From contig NZ_AP025591.1 of assembly GCF_023169945.1 (NCBI RefSeq), positions 3,902,481 to 3,966,480 of the forward strand: DNA of 64,000 bases, written 5' to 3'. How positions within the stretch are numbered: the stretch's first letter is position 1; each line of letters starts with the position of its first letter. The translations under genes were made by a program, and so were the position numbers. Source of the DNA: Anaeromyxobacter oryzae. Lineage in GTDB: Bacteria; Myxococcota; Myxococcia; Myxococcales; Anaeromyxobacteraceae. The notes beneath the pieces are model-generated. The model worked only from the letters and a program-made list of their open reading frames with translations, searched no databases and had not been told where the DNA came from. Positions 54,002 through 61,830 of this stretch are shown one piece after another.

Positions 54002-54382
54002 GTGACCACGAGCCGAACCATCCTGCTCATCGAGGACGACCCCGGGATCCGCGACAGCGTCGCGGAGTGCCTCGCCTCCGAGGGTTACGCCGTGAAGCCC
54101 GCCGCGAACGGCGTCGAGGGGCTCCGGTGGCTCCGGAGCGAGCCCCGGCGGCCGAACCTCATCGTGCTCGATCTCGTGATGCCGGTGATGAACGGCGCGC
54201 AGTTCATCGCCGAGCTGCGGGGGGACCCCGGCCTCCGGGACGTCCCGGTGGTGCTCATGACCGCGGCGATGCCGTCGACCGGGATGCCGATCCCTCCGGC
54301 GAACGGGTACCTCTCCAAGCCGTTCGAGCTGAACGATCTGCTCGACGCGATCGAGCGTCACGCGGTCTCCGTCGGCGCCTGA
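54002..54382 (+). CDS. Single-domain response regulator (CheY-like)
   Basis: 126 aa receiver domain only. The acidic pair is in LLIEDDPGIRD, the phospho-acceptor Asp in VLDLVMPVMNG, the Thr in VVLMTAAMP and the Lys in GYLSKPFELNDLL. It lacks an output domain, so it acts by protein contact. No histidine kinase is adjacent, making it an orphan. GTG start at 54002; TGTAGAAC lies about 20 nt upstream as a possible promoter. Confidence 0.93.
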   Translation: MTTSRTILLIEDDPGIRDSVAECLASEGYAVKPAANGVEGLRWLRSEPRRPNLIVLDLVMPVMNGAQFIAELRGDPGLRDVPVVLMTAAMPSTGMPIPPANGYLSKPFELNDLLDAIERHAVSVGA

Positions 54383-54432
54383 GGGTCCCGCCGCGGCTGG
54401 CCCGCGGCCGCTAGGCGCGGTACAGGATCGGC

Positions 54433-55452
54433 ATGCGCGTCCTCGTCACCGGCGGTACCGGCCTCGTCGGCGGCGCCGTCGTTCGCGAGCTCCTCTCCCG
54501 CGGCCACGCCGTCCGGCTGTACGCCCGCGCGACCAGCGACACCGCCAGCCTCGAGGCGGCCGGCGCGGAGGTCGCCCGCGGCGAGCTCGACGATCCGGCG
54601 GCGATCGGCGCGGCGCTCCGGGGCTGCGAGGGCGTCGTCCACACCGCCGGCGTGGTGGGGTTCGCGCCCGGGATGGAGGACGTCCTCGAGGCGGTGAACG
54701 TGCGCGCGGTCGAGACGGTGCTCGGCGCGGCGCTCGACGCCGGCGTGTCGCGGGCCGTGCTGACGTCGTCCACCTCGGTGCTCGGCGGGACCCGCGCGCC
54801 GAAGGTCGCGGACGAGGCGACGCCGGGGAACGCCGAGGCGCTCGGGCTCCCGTACTTCGTCTCGAAGCTCCGCGGCGAGCGGACCGCGCTCGCGCTCGCC
54901 GCGCGCGGGCTCCCGGTGGTCGTCGTGCGACCCTCGTACGTGCTCGGCCCGGGCGACGTCCACTCGTCGTCGGCGTCGATCCTCGTGGCGCTCGCGCGCC
55001 GGCGGATCCCGGCGTACGTCGAGGGCGGCGTGTCGTTCTGCGACGTGCGGGACGTCGCGGCGGGTCACGTCGCGGCGCTCGAGCGCGGGCGCGCCGGGGA
55101 GATCTACATCCTCGGGGGCCACAACCTGACGATGACGGAGATGATGCGGCGCGCCTGCGCCGTCGCCGGGGTGCCGCCGCCGCGGCGCGTGCCGGTGCCG
55201 GTCGCGCTCGGGTTCGCGTGGCTGCAGGAGACCGCCGCTCGCGTGTACCGCCGCAGGACGGGGATGACGCGGGACCTCGTCCGGGCGAGCGCGCTGTACA
55301 CGTTCGTCTCGTCGGCCCGGGCGGAGCGCGAGCTCGGGTACAGGATCCGCCCGTTCGAGGACATGGTGACGGACACGCTCCGCTGGGCCGTCGAGACCGG
55401 CCGGCTGCGGGCCGAGACCGCGGCGCTCCGGGCGGTGGCCGGGGGCGGGTGA
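54433..55452 (+). CDS. NAD-dependent epimerase/dehydratase (extended SDR)
   Basis: 339 aa. Glycine motif RVLVTGGTGLVGGAVVREL, VVHTAGVVGF, then the active-site segment YFVSKLRGER (Y-x3-K) and VVVRPSYVLGPGD. The pattern fits dihydroflavonol-reductase / 3-beta-hydroxysteroid-like SDRs, including the hopanoid-linked HpnA. The TACAGG hexamer ends 6 nt before the ATG. It is convergent with a PAP2 gene (7 nt between stops). The substrate cannot be set from sequence. Confidence 0.9.
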   Translation: MRVLVTGGTGLVGGAVVRELLSRGHAVRLYARATSDTASLEAAGAEVARGELDDPAAIGAALRGCEGVVHTAGVVGFAPGMEDVLEAVNVRAVETVLGAALDAGVSRAVLTSSTSVLGGTRAPKVADEATPGNAEALGLPYFVSKLRGERTALALAARGLPVVVVRPSYVLGPGDVHSSSASILVALARRRIPAYVEGGVSFCDVRDVAAGHVAALERGRAGEIYILGGHNLTMTEMMRRACAVAGVPPPRRVPVPVALGFAWLQETAARVYRRRTGMTRDLVRASALYTFVSSARAERELGYRIRPFEDMVTDTLRWAVETGRLRAETAALRAVAGGG

Positions 55453-55459
55453 CCGGTGA

Positions 55460-56131
55460 TCAGGGGCCGTCGCCGGCGCCCGCCGCGCGGCGGGTGAAGG
55501 CGGCGGCGGCGAGGAGCGCGAACGCCCAGGCGAGGCCGGCGGAGTAGCCGCCGAGGACGTCGCTCGGGTAATGGACGCCGAGGTACACGCGGGACGCGCC
55601 GATCGCCGCGAGGAGCGCCGCCGCGAGGAGCGCGATCAGGACGCGGTCGGCCCGCCGCCGCGCGAGCACCGCCACGAGGACGGCGGCCGTGCCGTAGATG
55701 GCGGCGCTCGCGAGCGAGTGCCCGCTCGGGAAGGAGTAGCCGCCCACCTGCACGAGGCGCGGCACGGCGCTCGGCCGCGTCCGCTCGAACGCGCTCTTGA
55801 GCGCGGAGGTGAAGGCCATCGCCCCGAGCGCGGCGACGACGAGCAGGAGCGCGCTCCGCGGGTGTCCGAGGCGGCGGAGGGCGAGCGCGAGCAGTCCCGT
55901 GAAGAGCGCGAGGACGATGCCGGAGCCGAGCGCGGTCACGTCGAGGGCGGCCGCGGTCAGCGTCGCGCTCCGGTGCGCCGCGACCGCCCGGACCACCGCC
56001 GCGTCGAGCGGCGAGAGCGGTCCGAGCTCTCGCGCGATGGCGACGAAGACCGCGAGGCACGCGAGCCCGAGCGCGGCGGCGAGGTAGAACGCCGGCCGGC
56101 CGCGTACCGCGTCGACGACGCCGCGGACCAT
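55460..56131 (-). CDS. PAP2-family membrane phosphatase
   Basis: 223 aa inner-membrane protein with five or six helices and the complete phosphatase signature: KSAFERTRPS (K-x6-RP), GGYSFPSGHSLAS (PSGH) and SRVYLGVHYPSDVLGG (SR-x5-H-x3-D). It could dephosphorylate undecaprenyl pyrophosphate or phosphatidic acid/phosphatidylglycerol phosphate. It starts 5 nt after the stop of the CNNM-type gene and is surely co-transcribed with it. Confidence 0.93.
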   Translation of the reverse strand: MVRGVVDAVRGRPAFYLAAALGLACLAVFVAIARELGPLSPLDAAVVRAVAAHRSATLTAAALDVTALGSGIVLALFTGLLALALRRLGHPRSALLLVVAALGAMAFTSALKSAFERTRPSAVPRLVQVGGYSFPSGHSLASAAIYGTAAVLVAVLARRRADRVLIALLAAALLAAIGASRVYLGVHYPSDVLGGYSAGLAWAFALLAAAAFTRRAAGAGDGP

Positions 56132-56136
56132 CGCTG

Positions 56137-57480
56137 CTAGTCCGCCTCGCGCGTGGCGCCGTCGCCTCCGCTCGCCTCGACCGCCACCTGCGGCGGCACG
56201 CGGATCCGCACGAGCCGGACCACGCGCGGCGACGCGTCGACGATCTCGATCTCGGCGTCCTCCGTCCGGAGCCGCGTCCCGCGCTCCGGCACCGCGCCGG
56301 CGAGCGCGATGCAGAGGCCCGCCACCGTCGAGTACCCGTCGCCCTCCGGCAGCGAGAGCTCCAGCGCGCGGTTCACCTCGCGGATCGGCGCGTCTCCGCG
56401 CACGAGCGCCGCGCCGCCCGGCTCGCGGTGGAACAGCGCCTCCGTCTCCTCCTGCTCGCCGACGATGTCCCCGACCAGCTCCTCGACGAGATCCTCGAGC
56501 GTGAGCAGGCCCGCGACCCCGCCGTGCTCGTCGACGACGACCGCGATCTGCGTGCGGCGCCGCTGCAGATCCTTCAGCACGTGGACCGCCTTCGCGCTCT
56601 CCGGCACGAAGTGCACCGGGCGGACCAGGTCCGCGAGCACGATGAGCTCCTTCTCCCAGGCCATCGCGGCGAGGTCCTTCGCCATGACGTAGCCGACGAT
56701 GTTGTCGAGCGTGCCGTCGTACACCGGCATGCGCGACCGCCCCTCCTCGAGGAGCAGCCGCTTCAGGTCCTCCGGCGCCGCATCGCGCGGGAGCGCGGCG
56801 ATGCGGCTCCGCGGCACCATCACGTCCGCGGCGGTCAGCTCCCGGAACGCCAGCGCGCGGGAGGTGATCTCCGCCGTCGGGGCGTCGAGCGCTCCCACCT
56901 TGCCCGCCTCGTCGACGAGCTGCTCGAGCTCCTCGGCGGAGAGGCGCGCCTCGGTGAAGGTCGTCCGGTCGCCGAGGGGACGGAGGAGGACGTTCGACGA
57001 CGCGGTGAGCAGCCACACGATCGGCCGCGCGACGAACGAGAGGCCGAGGAGCGCGCGCCCGAGCAGCAGCGCGTACCGCTCCGGCGCGCGGAGCGCGATG
57101 GACTTCGGGACGAGCTCCCCCAGCACGAGCGAGAGGTACGAGACGAGAGCGACCACGAGGGCGAAGGCGATCTGCCCGGCGTACGGGGCCAGCAGCGGGA
57201 CGCGCGCGACCCACGGCGCGACCTGGTTCGACAGTGCGGCGCCGCCGAACGCGGCGGCGGTCGCCCCGACCACCGTGATCCCGATCTGCACCGTCGCGAG
57301 GAACCGCTCCGGCTGGTCCCTGAGGCGCTTCACCGCGCGCGCGGACGCGCGGCCGTCCTCCACGAGCTGGGCGAGGCGCGTCTTGCGCACCGCGATGATG
57401 GCGATCTCCGCGCCGGAGAAGACGCCGTTCGCAAGCACCAGCGCCAGGACGATGATCAGCTCTTTCGCGGCTTCGGTCAG
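56137..57480 (-). CDS. CNNM/CorC-type transporter-associated protein, probable CTG start
   Basis: 447 aa from a CTG at 57480. A CNNM membrane domain (about 1-190, with NGVFSGAEIAIIAVRKTRL), two CBS domains (about 205-335: VMVPRSRIAALPRD ... HGGVAGLLTLEDLVEELVGD) and a CorC/HlyC domain (about 350-430). Such proteins take part in Mg2+/Co2+ homeostasis. The first conventional start is a GTG at 57438, but it would cut off TEAAKELIIVLAL, the first half of the opening helix. The CTG is preceded by ggaggagg at ideal distance. Operon with PAP2. Confidence 0.88.
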   Translation of the reverse strand: MTEAAKELIIVLALVLANGVFSGAEIAIIAVRKTRLAQLVEDGRASARAVKRLRDQPERFLATVQIGITVVGATAAAFGGAALSNQVAPWVARVPLLAPYAGQIAFALVVALVSYLSLVLGELVPKSIALRAPERYALLLGRALLGLSFVARPIVWLLTASSNVLLRPLGDRTTFTEARLSAEELEQLVDEAGKVGALDAPTAEITSRALAFRELTAADVMVPRSRIAALPRDAAPEDLKRLLLEEGRSRMPVYDGTLDNIVGYVMAKDLAAMAWEKELIVLADLVRPVHFVPESAKAVHVLKDLQRRRTQIAVVVDEHGGVAGLLTLEDLVEELVGDIVGEQEETEALFHREPGGAALVRGDAPIREVNRALELSLPEGDGYSTVAGLCIALAGAVPERGTRLRTEDAEIEIVDASPRVVRLVRIRVPPQVAVEASGGDGATREAD

Positions 57481-57546
57481 GGCGCCTCCTCCGCGGGGCT
57501 CTTCACGGGCGGGGACTCGTCATCGCCCGCCGGGAGGTTTACCTCA

Positions 57547-58731
57547 ATGCCTCTCCAGACGCCGGGACCATTCGCGGCGCACGCGCGGGGGCGGGACATG
57601 ATCGTGGACACGACCGGTCTACCGGCGGCCTTCGAGCGCAGCTTCCCGGTGTGGGGCGGCCCGGCCGAGCGCCTGCGCTTCCTGCTGTCGTGGGCGATCC
57701 TGGCACCCTCGCGCCACAACGCGCAGCCCTGGACCTTCGAGATCGAGGGCGACGAGGTGCGCGTGTACGCCGACGCCTCGCGCGCGCTCCCCGCCGCGGA
57801 TCCGGACGGCCGCGAGCTCACGATGGCGTGCGGCGCGGCGATGGTGAACCTGCAGCTCGCGGCGGCGCACTTCGGCCACGCGACGTCCGTCGAGGTGCTC
57901 CGCGAGCACCGGCGCGACGGCCTGCTGGCGCGGATCCGGCTCGAGGAGCGCCGCGCGTTCACGCCGGAGCTCGAGGAGCTGTTCCAGGCGATCCCGCACC
58001 GCCGCACGAACCGGCTCCCGCTCGACGGCCGCGAGCCGCCGGATGGCCTCGTGACCCAGCTCCTCCGCGAGGCGCGCCGCGAGGGCGTGTGGCTGCGTCC
58101 GGTGGAGCAGAGCCAGCGCCGCGCGATCGCCGAGCTCGTCGCGGAGGGCGACCACCGCCAGTGGGACAGCGCCCGCTTCCGCGCCGAGTACGCCGCGTGG
58201 AGCCGCGCCAACGACACGACGCGCCTCGACGGGATGCCCGGCTACGCCAGCGGCCGGAGCGACGCGGCGGCGATCCTCCACCCGCTGCTGCTCCGCTTCG
58301 CGAACCCGGCCCGCGCCGAGGCGGAGCGCGATCGACAGCGCGCGCTCGGCACGCGCGCGCTCCTCGTGCTCTCGACGCCGCGCGACGGCAAGGAGGAGTG
58401 GATCGCCGCGGGCGAGGCGCTCCAGCGCGTCCTGCTGCGCGCGACCGCGGCGGGCCTCTACGCGTCGTACCTGAACCAGCCCATCGAGCTGCCCGAGCTG
58501 CGGAGCCGGCTCCGCGACGTCCTGGGCGAGAGCGGCGTCCCGCAGATCATGCTCCGGCTCGGCTACGGGCTGCAGGTGAGGCCGACGCCGCGGCGGCCCG
58601 TCGAGGAGGTCCTCCGGCGGCTCGAGGTGCGGTCGCGGCGGCCGGCGCCGCTCGCGCGCCGCGAGCCGGTCGTCGCGCAGCCCAGGCCGGCGACGAGCGT
58701 CGAGGCGGCGGTGCCGAGCACCGTTCATTGA
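57547..58731 (+). CDS. Acg-like nitroreductase-fold protein
   Basis: 394 aa flavin-reductase fold. LLSWAILAPSRHNAQPWTFEI (FMN-type segment), HRRTNRLPLDGREPPDG, GTRALLVLSTPRDGKEEWI and YASYLNQPIELPELR follow the mycobacterial Acg (Rv2032) family, whose members bind flavin but may not turn over like true nitroreductases. The C-terminal 50 residues are Arg/Pro-rich. The ATG at 57547 has ggagg 9 nt in front; an internal ATG at 57598 is possible. It is divergent from the CNNM gene (66 nt). Confidence 0.85.
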   Translation: MPLQTPGPFAAHARGRDMIVDTTGLPAAFERSFPVWGGPAERLRFLLSWAILAPSRHNAQPWTFEIEGDEVRVYADASRALPAADPDGRELTMACGAAMVNLQLAAAHFGHATSVEVLREHRRDGLLARIRLEERRAFTPELEELFQAIPHRRTNRLPLDGREPPDGLVTQLLREARREGVWLRPVEQSQRRAIAELVAEGDHRQWDSARFRAEYAAWSRANDTTRLDGMPGYASGRSDAAAILHPLLLRFANPARAEAERDRQRALGTRALLVLSTPRDGKEEWIAAGEALQRVLLRATAAGLYASYLNQPIELPELRSRLRDVLGESGVPQIMLRLGYGLQVRPTPRRPVEEVLRRLEVRSRRPAPLARREPVVAQPRPATSVEAAVPSTVH

Positions 58732-58799
58732 GCGGGGGCGTACCGCCCCGGCCCGCCGGCAGAGCCGTGGGGGCCCAACTCCTGCTGCGCGGGGCCCGT

Positions 58800-58837
58800 G
58801 ACGTCGCGTGCCCGCGTTCGCGGGCACGCGCGACGTC
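58800..58837. repeat. Long perfect-type hairpin gacgtcgcg...cgcgacgtc
   Basis: Left arm gacgtcgcgtgcccgcg (58800-58816), loop tt, right arm cgcgggcacgcgcgacgtc (58819-58837): 17 pairs with a 2 nt bulge. It lies between the nitroreductase-like stop and the intact HNH gene. No T-run follows. It could be a transcription stop, an element end or a binding site. Confidence 0.75.
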
Positions 58838-58909
58838 CCCGCGCATGGAGGAGCGGCGGGGGCGCCGTTCTCGCAGGGCCACGTCCGCGTCCGGGAGCGA
58901 CGGAGGACT

Positions 58910-59977
58910 TCAGCCGGTCTCGGCCGGGAGCGCGGCCTTGCCCGGAGCGTACCGATCCATCCAGCCGTCCCCGAACACCCTCCGCGCCGAGATGATGTTG
59001 TGCCGCCTGCAGGCGATCCGGACGTTGTCGACGGTCGACGCGCCGCCGAGCGCGACCGGCTCGATGTGATCGAATTCCAGCTGGTGCGTGGAGCCGCAGA
59101 TCTCGCCGGAGGGGAGCCGGAACTGGCAGCGGCCGCCGTCCCGCTCCATCACCGCCCGCTTCACGTGCGCCGGGATGTGATCGGCCTTCGCCGGCCGCGG
59201 GGTCTTCCGTGGCTTCGCGACGAGGCCCTTCCGCTTCGCGGCCTCCTCGAGGAGGAGGTCGAGGCCGGCCTCGAGGAGCTCCTCCTCCGTCGCTCCCGGG
59301 CGTGCGTGGGCGAGCGCATCCCTCGCCGCCTGGAGCTTCTCGAGGAAGCGATCGGAGACGGTGAGGTGGAACCGGCGCAGGTCCGCGGTGAGAGGAACGA
59401 CCTCGGCGGGCCTGTGCGTGCGGGCAGAAGTGTTGACTTCACGATCAGTGAGTTCGCTTGACGAACCAGGTGTGCAGTTCCCCGCCGGCCCGACCTCGAG
59501 CGGAAGGGCCGGGCGTGCGAAGGCGGGGCCGGCGGCGACCTCGGAGGGCGCGGTCCGCACCGGAGAGACGATGGTCCGGGTCGGCGGCGCGGGATGCGGC
59601 TGGAGCTCCGCGACGACCTCCATCGCCTCTCGCCGGGAGAGCCCGAAGAACCGGGGCAGCACGGTCTCCCAGTTCTGCGCGGTGACCACCCGGGCGGCCT
59701 CGACGATGGAGGTCAGGCAGAGCCGACCCTCGCCGAGCGCGTCGCCCACCGCGGGCACCTCTTGGATCAGCTCCGCCGCGACCTTGCGGTACTGGGCCGC
59801 CGCCTTGGAGAGCCGAAGCTCGCGGTGGAGGTACGCGAACAGCGAGGCGTGCCCGAGCGTCATCCACGCCCTGCGCCGGTCGAAGTCAGCGAGCGCCACG
59901 AGGAACGCGCCGAGGGCGGAGTGCTCGCGCCGGAGGAGGGAGGCGAGGTTCGCGGAGAGTGCGCGTGCGGTGTCCAT
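58910..59977 (-). CDS. HNH endonuclease-domain protein (intact copy)
   Basis: 355 aa. A helical N-terminal domain (about 1-125, SLFAYLHRELRLSKAAAQYR, GRLCLTSIVEAARVV) recalls the DUF222-type domain of the multicopy 13E12-family HNH proteins of actinobacteria. A linker follows (125-185), then a second helical block (LTADLRRFHLTVSDRFLEKL) and an HNH nuclease at about 270-335: CQFRLPSGEICG, HQLEFDHIEPVALGG and NVRIACRRHN. All HNH residues are kept. Paralogue of the truncated copy at 23337-24287; both have the same repeat on their 5' side. Target unknown. Confidence 0.85.
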   Translation of the reverse strand: MDTARALSANLASLLRREHSALGAFLVALADFDRRRAWMTLGHASLFAYLHRELRLSKAAAQYRKVAAELIQEVPAVGDALGEGRLCLTSIVEAARVVTAQNWETVLPRFFGLSRREAMEVVAELQPHPAPPTRTIVSPVRTAPSEVAAGPAFARPALPLEVGPAGNCTPGSSSELTDREVNTSARTHRPAEVVPLTADLRRFHLTVSDRFLEKLQAARDALAHARPGATEEELLEAGLDLLLEEAAKRKGLVAKPRKTPRPAKADHIPAHVKRAVMERDGGRCQFRLPSGEICGSTHQLEFDHIEPVALGGASTVDNVRIACRRHNIISARRVFGDGWMDRYAPGKAALPAETG

Positions 59978-60610
59978 GAAGAGCACTCTCGCACGGGTTT
60001 TCGAGGCCTCCTGGAACGCCCGGGAAGGACCCGCTGACGAGCGAACGCGGAGGGGCGTCACGCGCACCCCTCGGCAACTTCCAGCGCAGCACGCCGGCGA
60101 GCCAGCGCTCCAGCAGCGCCGTTCTCGCGTGAGCCCGAGCGCGAGCGGCGGCTTTCGCCGCCCGGGCGTCAAGCGTGGCGTGGCGTTCCTGTTGGGTGCG
60201 ACCGAAACTGATCCGCGCTGCGCCGGCGGCCGTGCGGATCGTAATTCACTGAGAGTGGTTCATCTGGCGAACTGCTGCTCGCCGGCCCACGGCTCGGCAC
60301 ACACGGACCCTCGTCGCATCGTTCGAACATCGAAGCCCGTTCCCGCGTGGACGCTCCCGCGCGCCCCGCGGCTCGGCTCAGCTGAGCTCCGGATCGCTGG
60401 CGCCACAACACAGGCTTCTTGTGGGCCGATCCCCACCGCGACGTCCCGTCCACGCGGCCCCGCCCCGGCCGTCCCCGTCTTCTCAGCCCCTTCCCCGCTC
60501 ACCCATCGGTCACGCATCATCCCCACGACGACGATTGCCGACCCTCGCGGAGACATGTGGGAGACATGTGATGAATCGTCAGGCCCTGCTGCGCAGGGCC
60601 CCTCTCGCTC
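59978..60610. other. Gene-free stretch upstream of intact HNH gene
   Basis: 633 nt. The part 59978-60408 has no convincing gene; an AT-richer patch at about 60180-60320 could carry the HNH promoter, and a perfect 12 bp palindrome gctcagctgagc is at 60376-60387. Repeat copy C fills 60409-60588. Short reading frames here have no family resemblance. Confidence 0.5.
60409..60588 (+). repeat. HNH-associated repeat, copy C (plus orientation)
   Basis: Begins acacaggcttcttgtgggcc, continues gatccccaccgcgacgtccc, includes ccccggccgtccccgtcttc and ccttccccgctcaccc, and ends catgtgatgaatcgtcaggc. It matches copy A (reverse complement) block by block and lies 5' of the intact HNH gene in the same relation as copy B to the truncated gene. 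No fourth copy is seen on the 3' side. Confidence 0.8.
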
Positions 60611-61771
60611 TCACTTCACCAGCATCAACCGGAAGAGCCGCGTCACCTCGCGGGACCGCGCCTCGTGCAGCGGATCCGAGGCGTCCCGCGCGCGCGGATG
60701 CGTCGGGCGCGCCTCGCGCATCGCGGCGATCGCGAGCCCGGCCCGCGCCGTGAGCCGCTCGACGTGATCCGGCTCCCGGAGCCCGAGCCGCTCGGCCAGA
60801 TCGGACAGGACGAGCCACGCCTCGCCGCCCGGCGCGAGCCGCTCCGGGATGCCGAGCACGAGCCGCTCGAGGAAGGCGCCGCCCGGATCGTACACGGCGC
60901 GATCCAGCGGTCCGTGCGCGGCCGCCGGCACCCACGGCGGGTTCGAGACCACCAGCTCCGCGACGGCGGCGGGCGGGAAGAGATCCGCCCGGACGACCTC
61001 GACGCGGTCGGCGACGCCGAGGCGGTCGACGTTCTCGCGCGCGCACGCGACGGCGCGTGGCTCGAGGTCCGTCGCGGTGACCCGCGCCCCGGCGCGGGCG
61101 AGGACGATCGCGAGCACGCCGGTGCCGGTGCCGACGTCGAGCGCGCGCTTCCCCGCGACGGGCCACTCGCGGGCCGCGGCGGCCACGAGGTCCACGTACT
61201 CGCCGCGGATCGGCGCGTACACGCCGTAGTGCGGGTGGATCCGGTCCCCGCCGAGCGCCGGGATCGGGAGGCCGCGGCGTCGCCACTCGTGAGCGCCGAC
61301 GATTCCGAGGAGGTCGCGCAGCGGGAGGACCGCGTCCCCGCCCGGGGGCGCGCCGAGCGCCTCCTCGCAGGCCACGCGAACGTCCGGCGCGCGGCGCAGC
61401 CCGACCGTCCAGCCTTCCCCGAGCGGGACGAGCAGGCGGCCGAGGATCTCGTGCTCGAGGCGCACCGTCTCGCGCTCCGCCCGGAAGAGCCCCGCGGGAT
61501 CCGCCGCGCGAGGGGCCCGCGGCGCGATCCGCCGCGCCATGGCGGCGAGCAGCTGGCGGGCGTTCTGGTAGTCGCCGGCGTAGACGAGCGCCTCGCCACG
61601 GCGCACCCGCGCGAACGCCTCGGCGGCGCGGGTGCGGTCGTCCGCGACGCCGATCCGCCTCGGCGGCGACGCGCCCGGTGACACCCAGTGCGCGACGTGC
61701 TCGCCCGCGGCGTCTCGCCACGAGACCCGGGGCGGGCTCGGTTCGGGGGGCGTGTCGGTGGGGTCCGGCAT
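60611..61771 (-). CDS. HemK-like class I SAM-dependent methyltransferase
   Basis: 386 aa. An N-terminal extension (about 1-180, RRGEALVYAGDYQNARQLLA, FRAERETVRLEHEILG) and a methyltransferase domain: RALDVGTGTGVLAIVLARAG (motif I, near 212), TATDLEPRAV, VVRADLFPP and the catalytic VVSNPPWVP (NPPY/W type, as in PrmC/HemK and N6-adenine or glutamine methylases). Target is a ribosomal or release factor protein or DNA; I cannot tell which. It is divergent from sucA with only 59 nt between starts. Confidence 0.87.
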   Translation of the reverse strand: MPDPTDTPPEPSPPRVSWRDAAGEHVAHWVSPGASPPRRIGVADDRTRAAEAFARVRRGEALVYAGDYQNARQLLAAMARRIAPRAPRAADPAGLFRAERETVRLEHEILGRLLVPLGEGWTVGLRRAPDVRVACEEALGAPPGGDAVLPLRDLLGIVGAHEWRRRGLPIPALGGDRIHPHYGVYAPIRGEYVDLVAAAAREWPVAGKRALDVGTGTGVLAIVLARAGARVTATDLEPRAVACARENVDRLGVADRVEVVRADLFPPAAVAELVVSNPPWVPAAAHGPLDRAVYDPGGAFLERLVLGIPERLAPGGEAWLVLSDLAERLGLREPDHVERLTARAGLAIAAMREARPTHPRARDASDPLHEARSREVTRLFRLMLVK

Positions 61772-61814
61772 CGGCTTTCCGTGCGGTTCGAGGGCCGGCG
61801 GGGCGGTCCCGCGA

Positions 61815-61820
61815 TTAAGT
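61815..61820 (+). promoter_or_regulatory. -10 element TTAAGT for sucA
   Basis: TTAAGT, 10 nt before the sucA ATG (or TAAGTA with 9 nt). No Shine-Dalgarno, so sucA may be read from a nearly leaderless mRNA. Confidence 0.4.
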
Positions 61821-61830
61821 AAACGCCGCC

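Noticed and set aside
60169..60453. 94-codon minus-strand frame upstream of the intact HNH gene
   Set aside because: Composition is biased, there is no Shine-Dalgarno or -10 element, and it runs into repeat copy C, which is not coding in the other copies.
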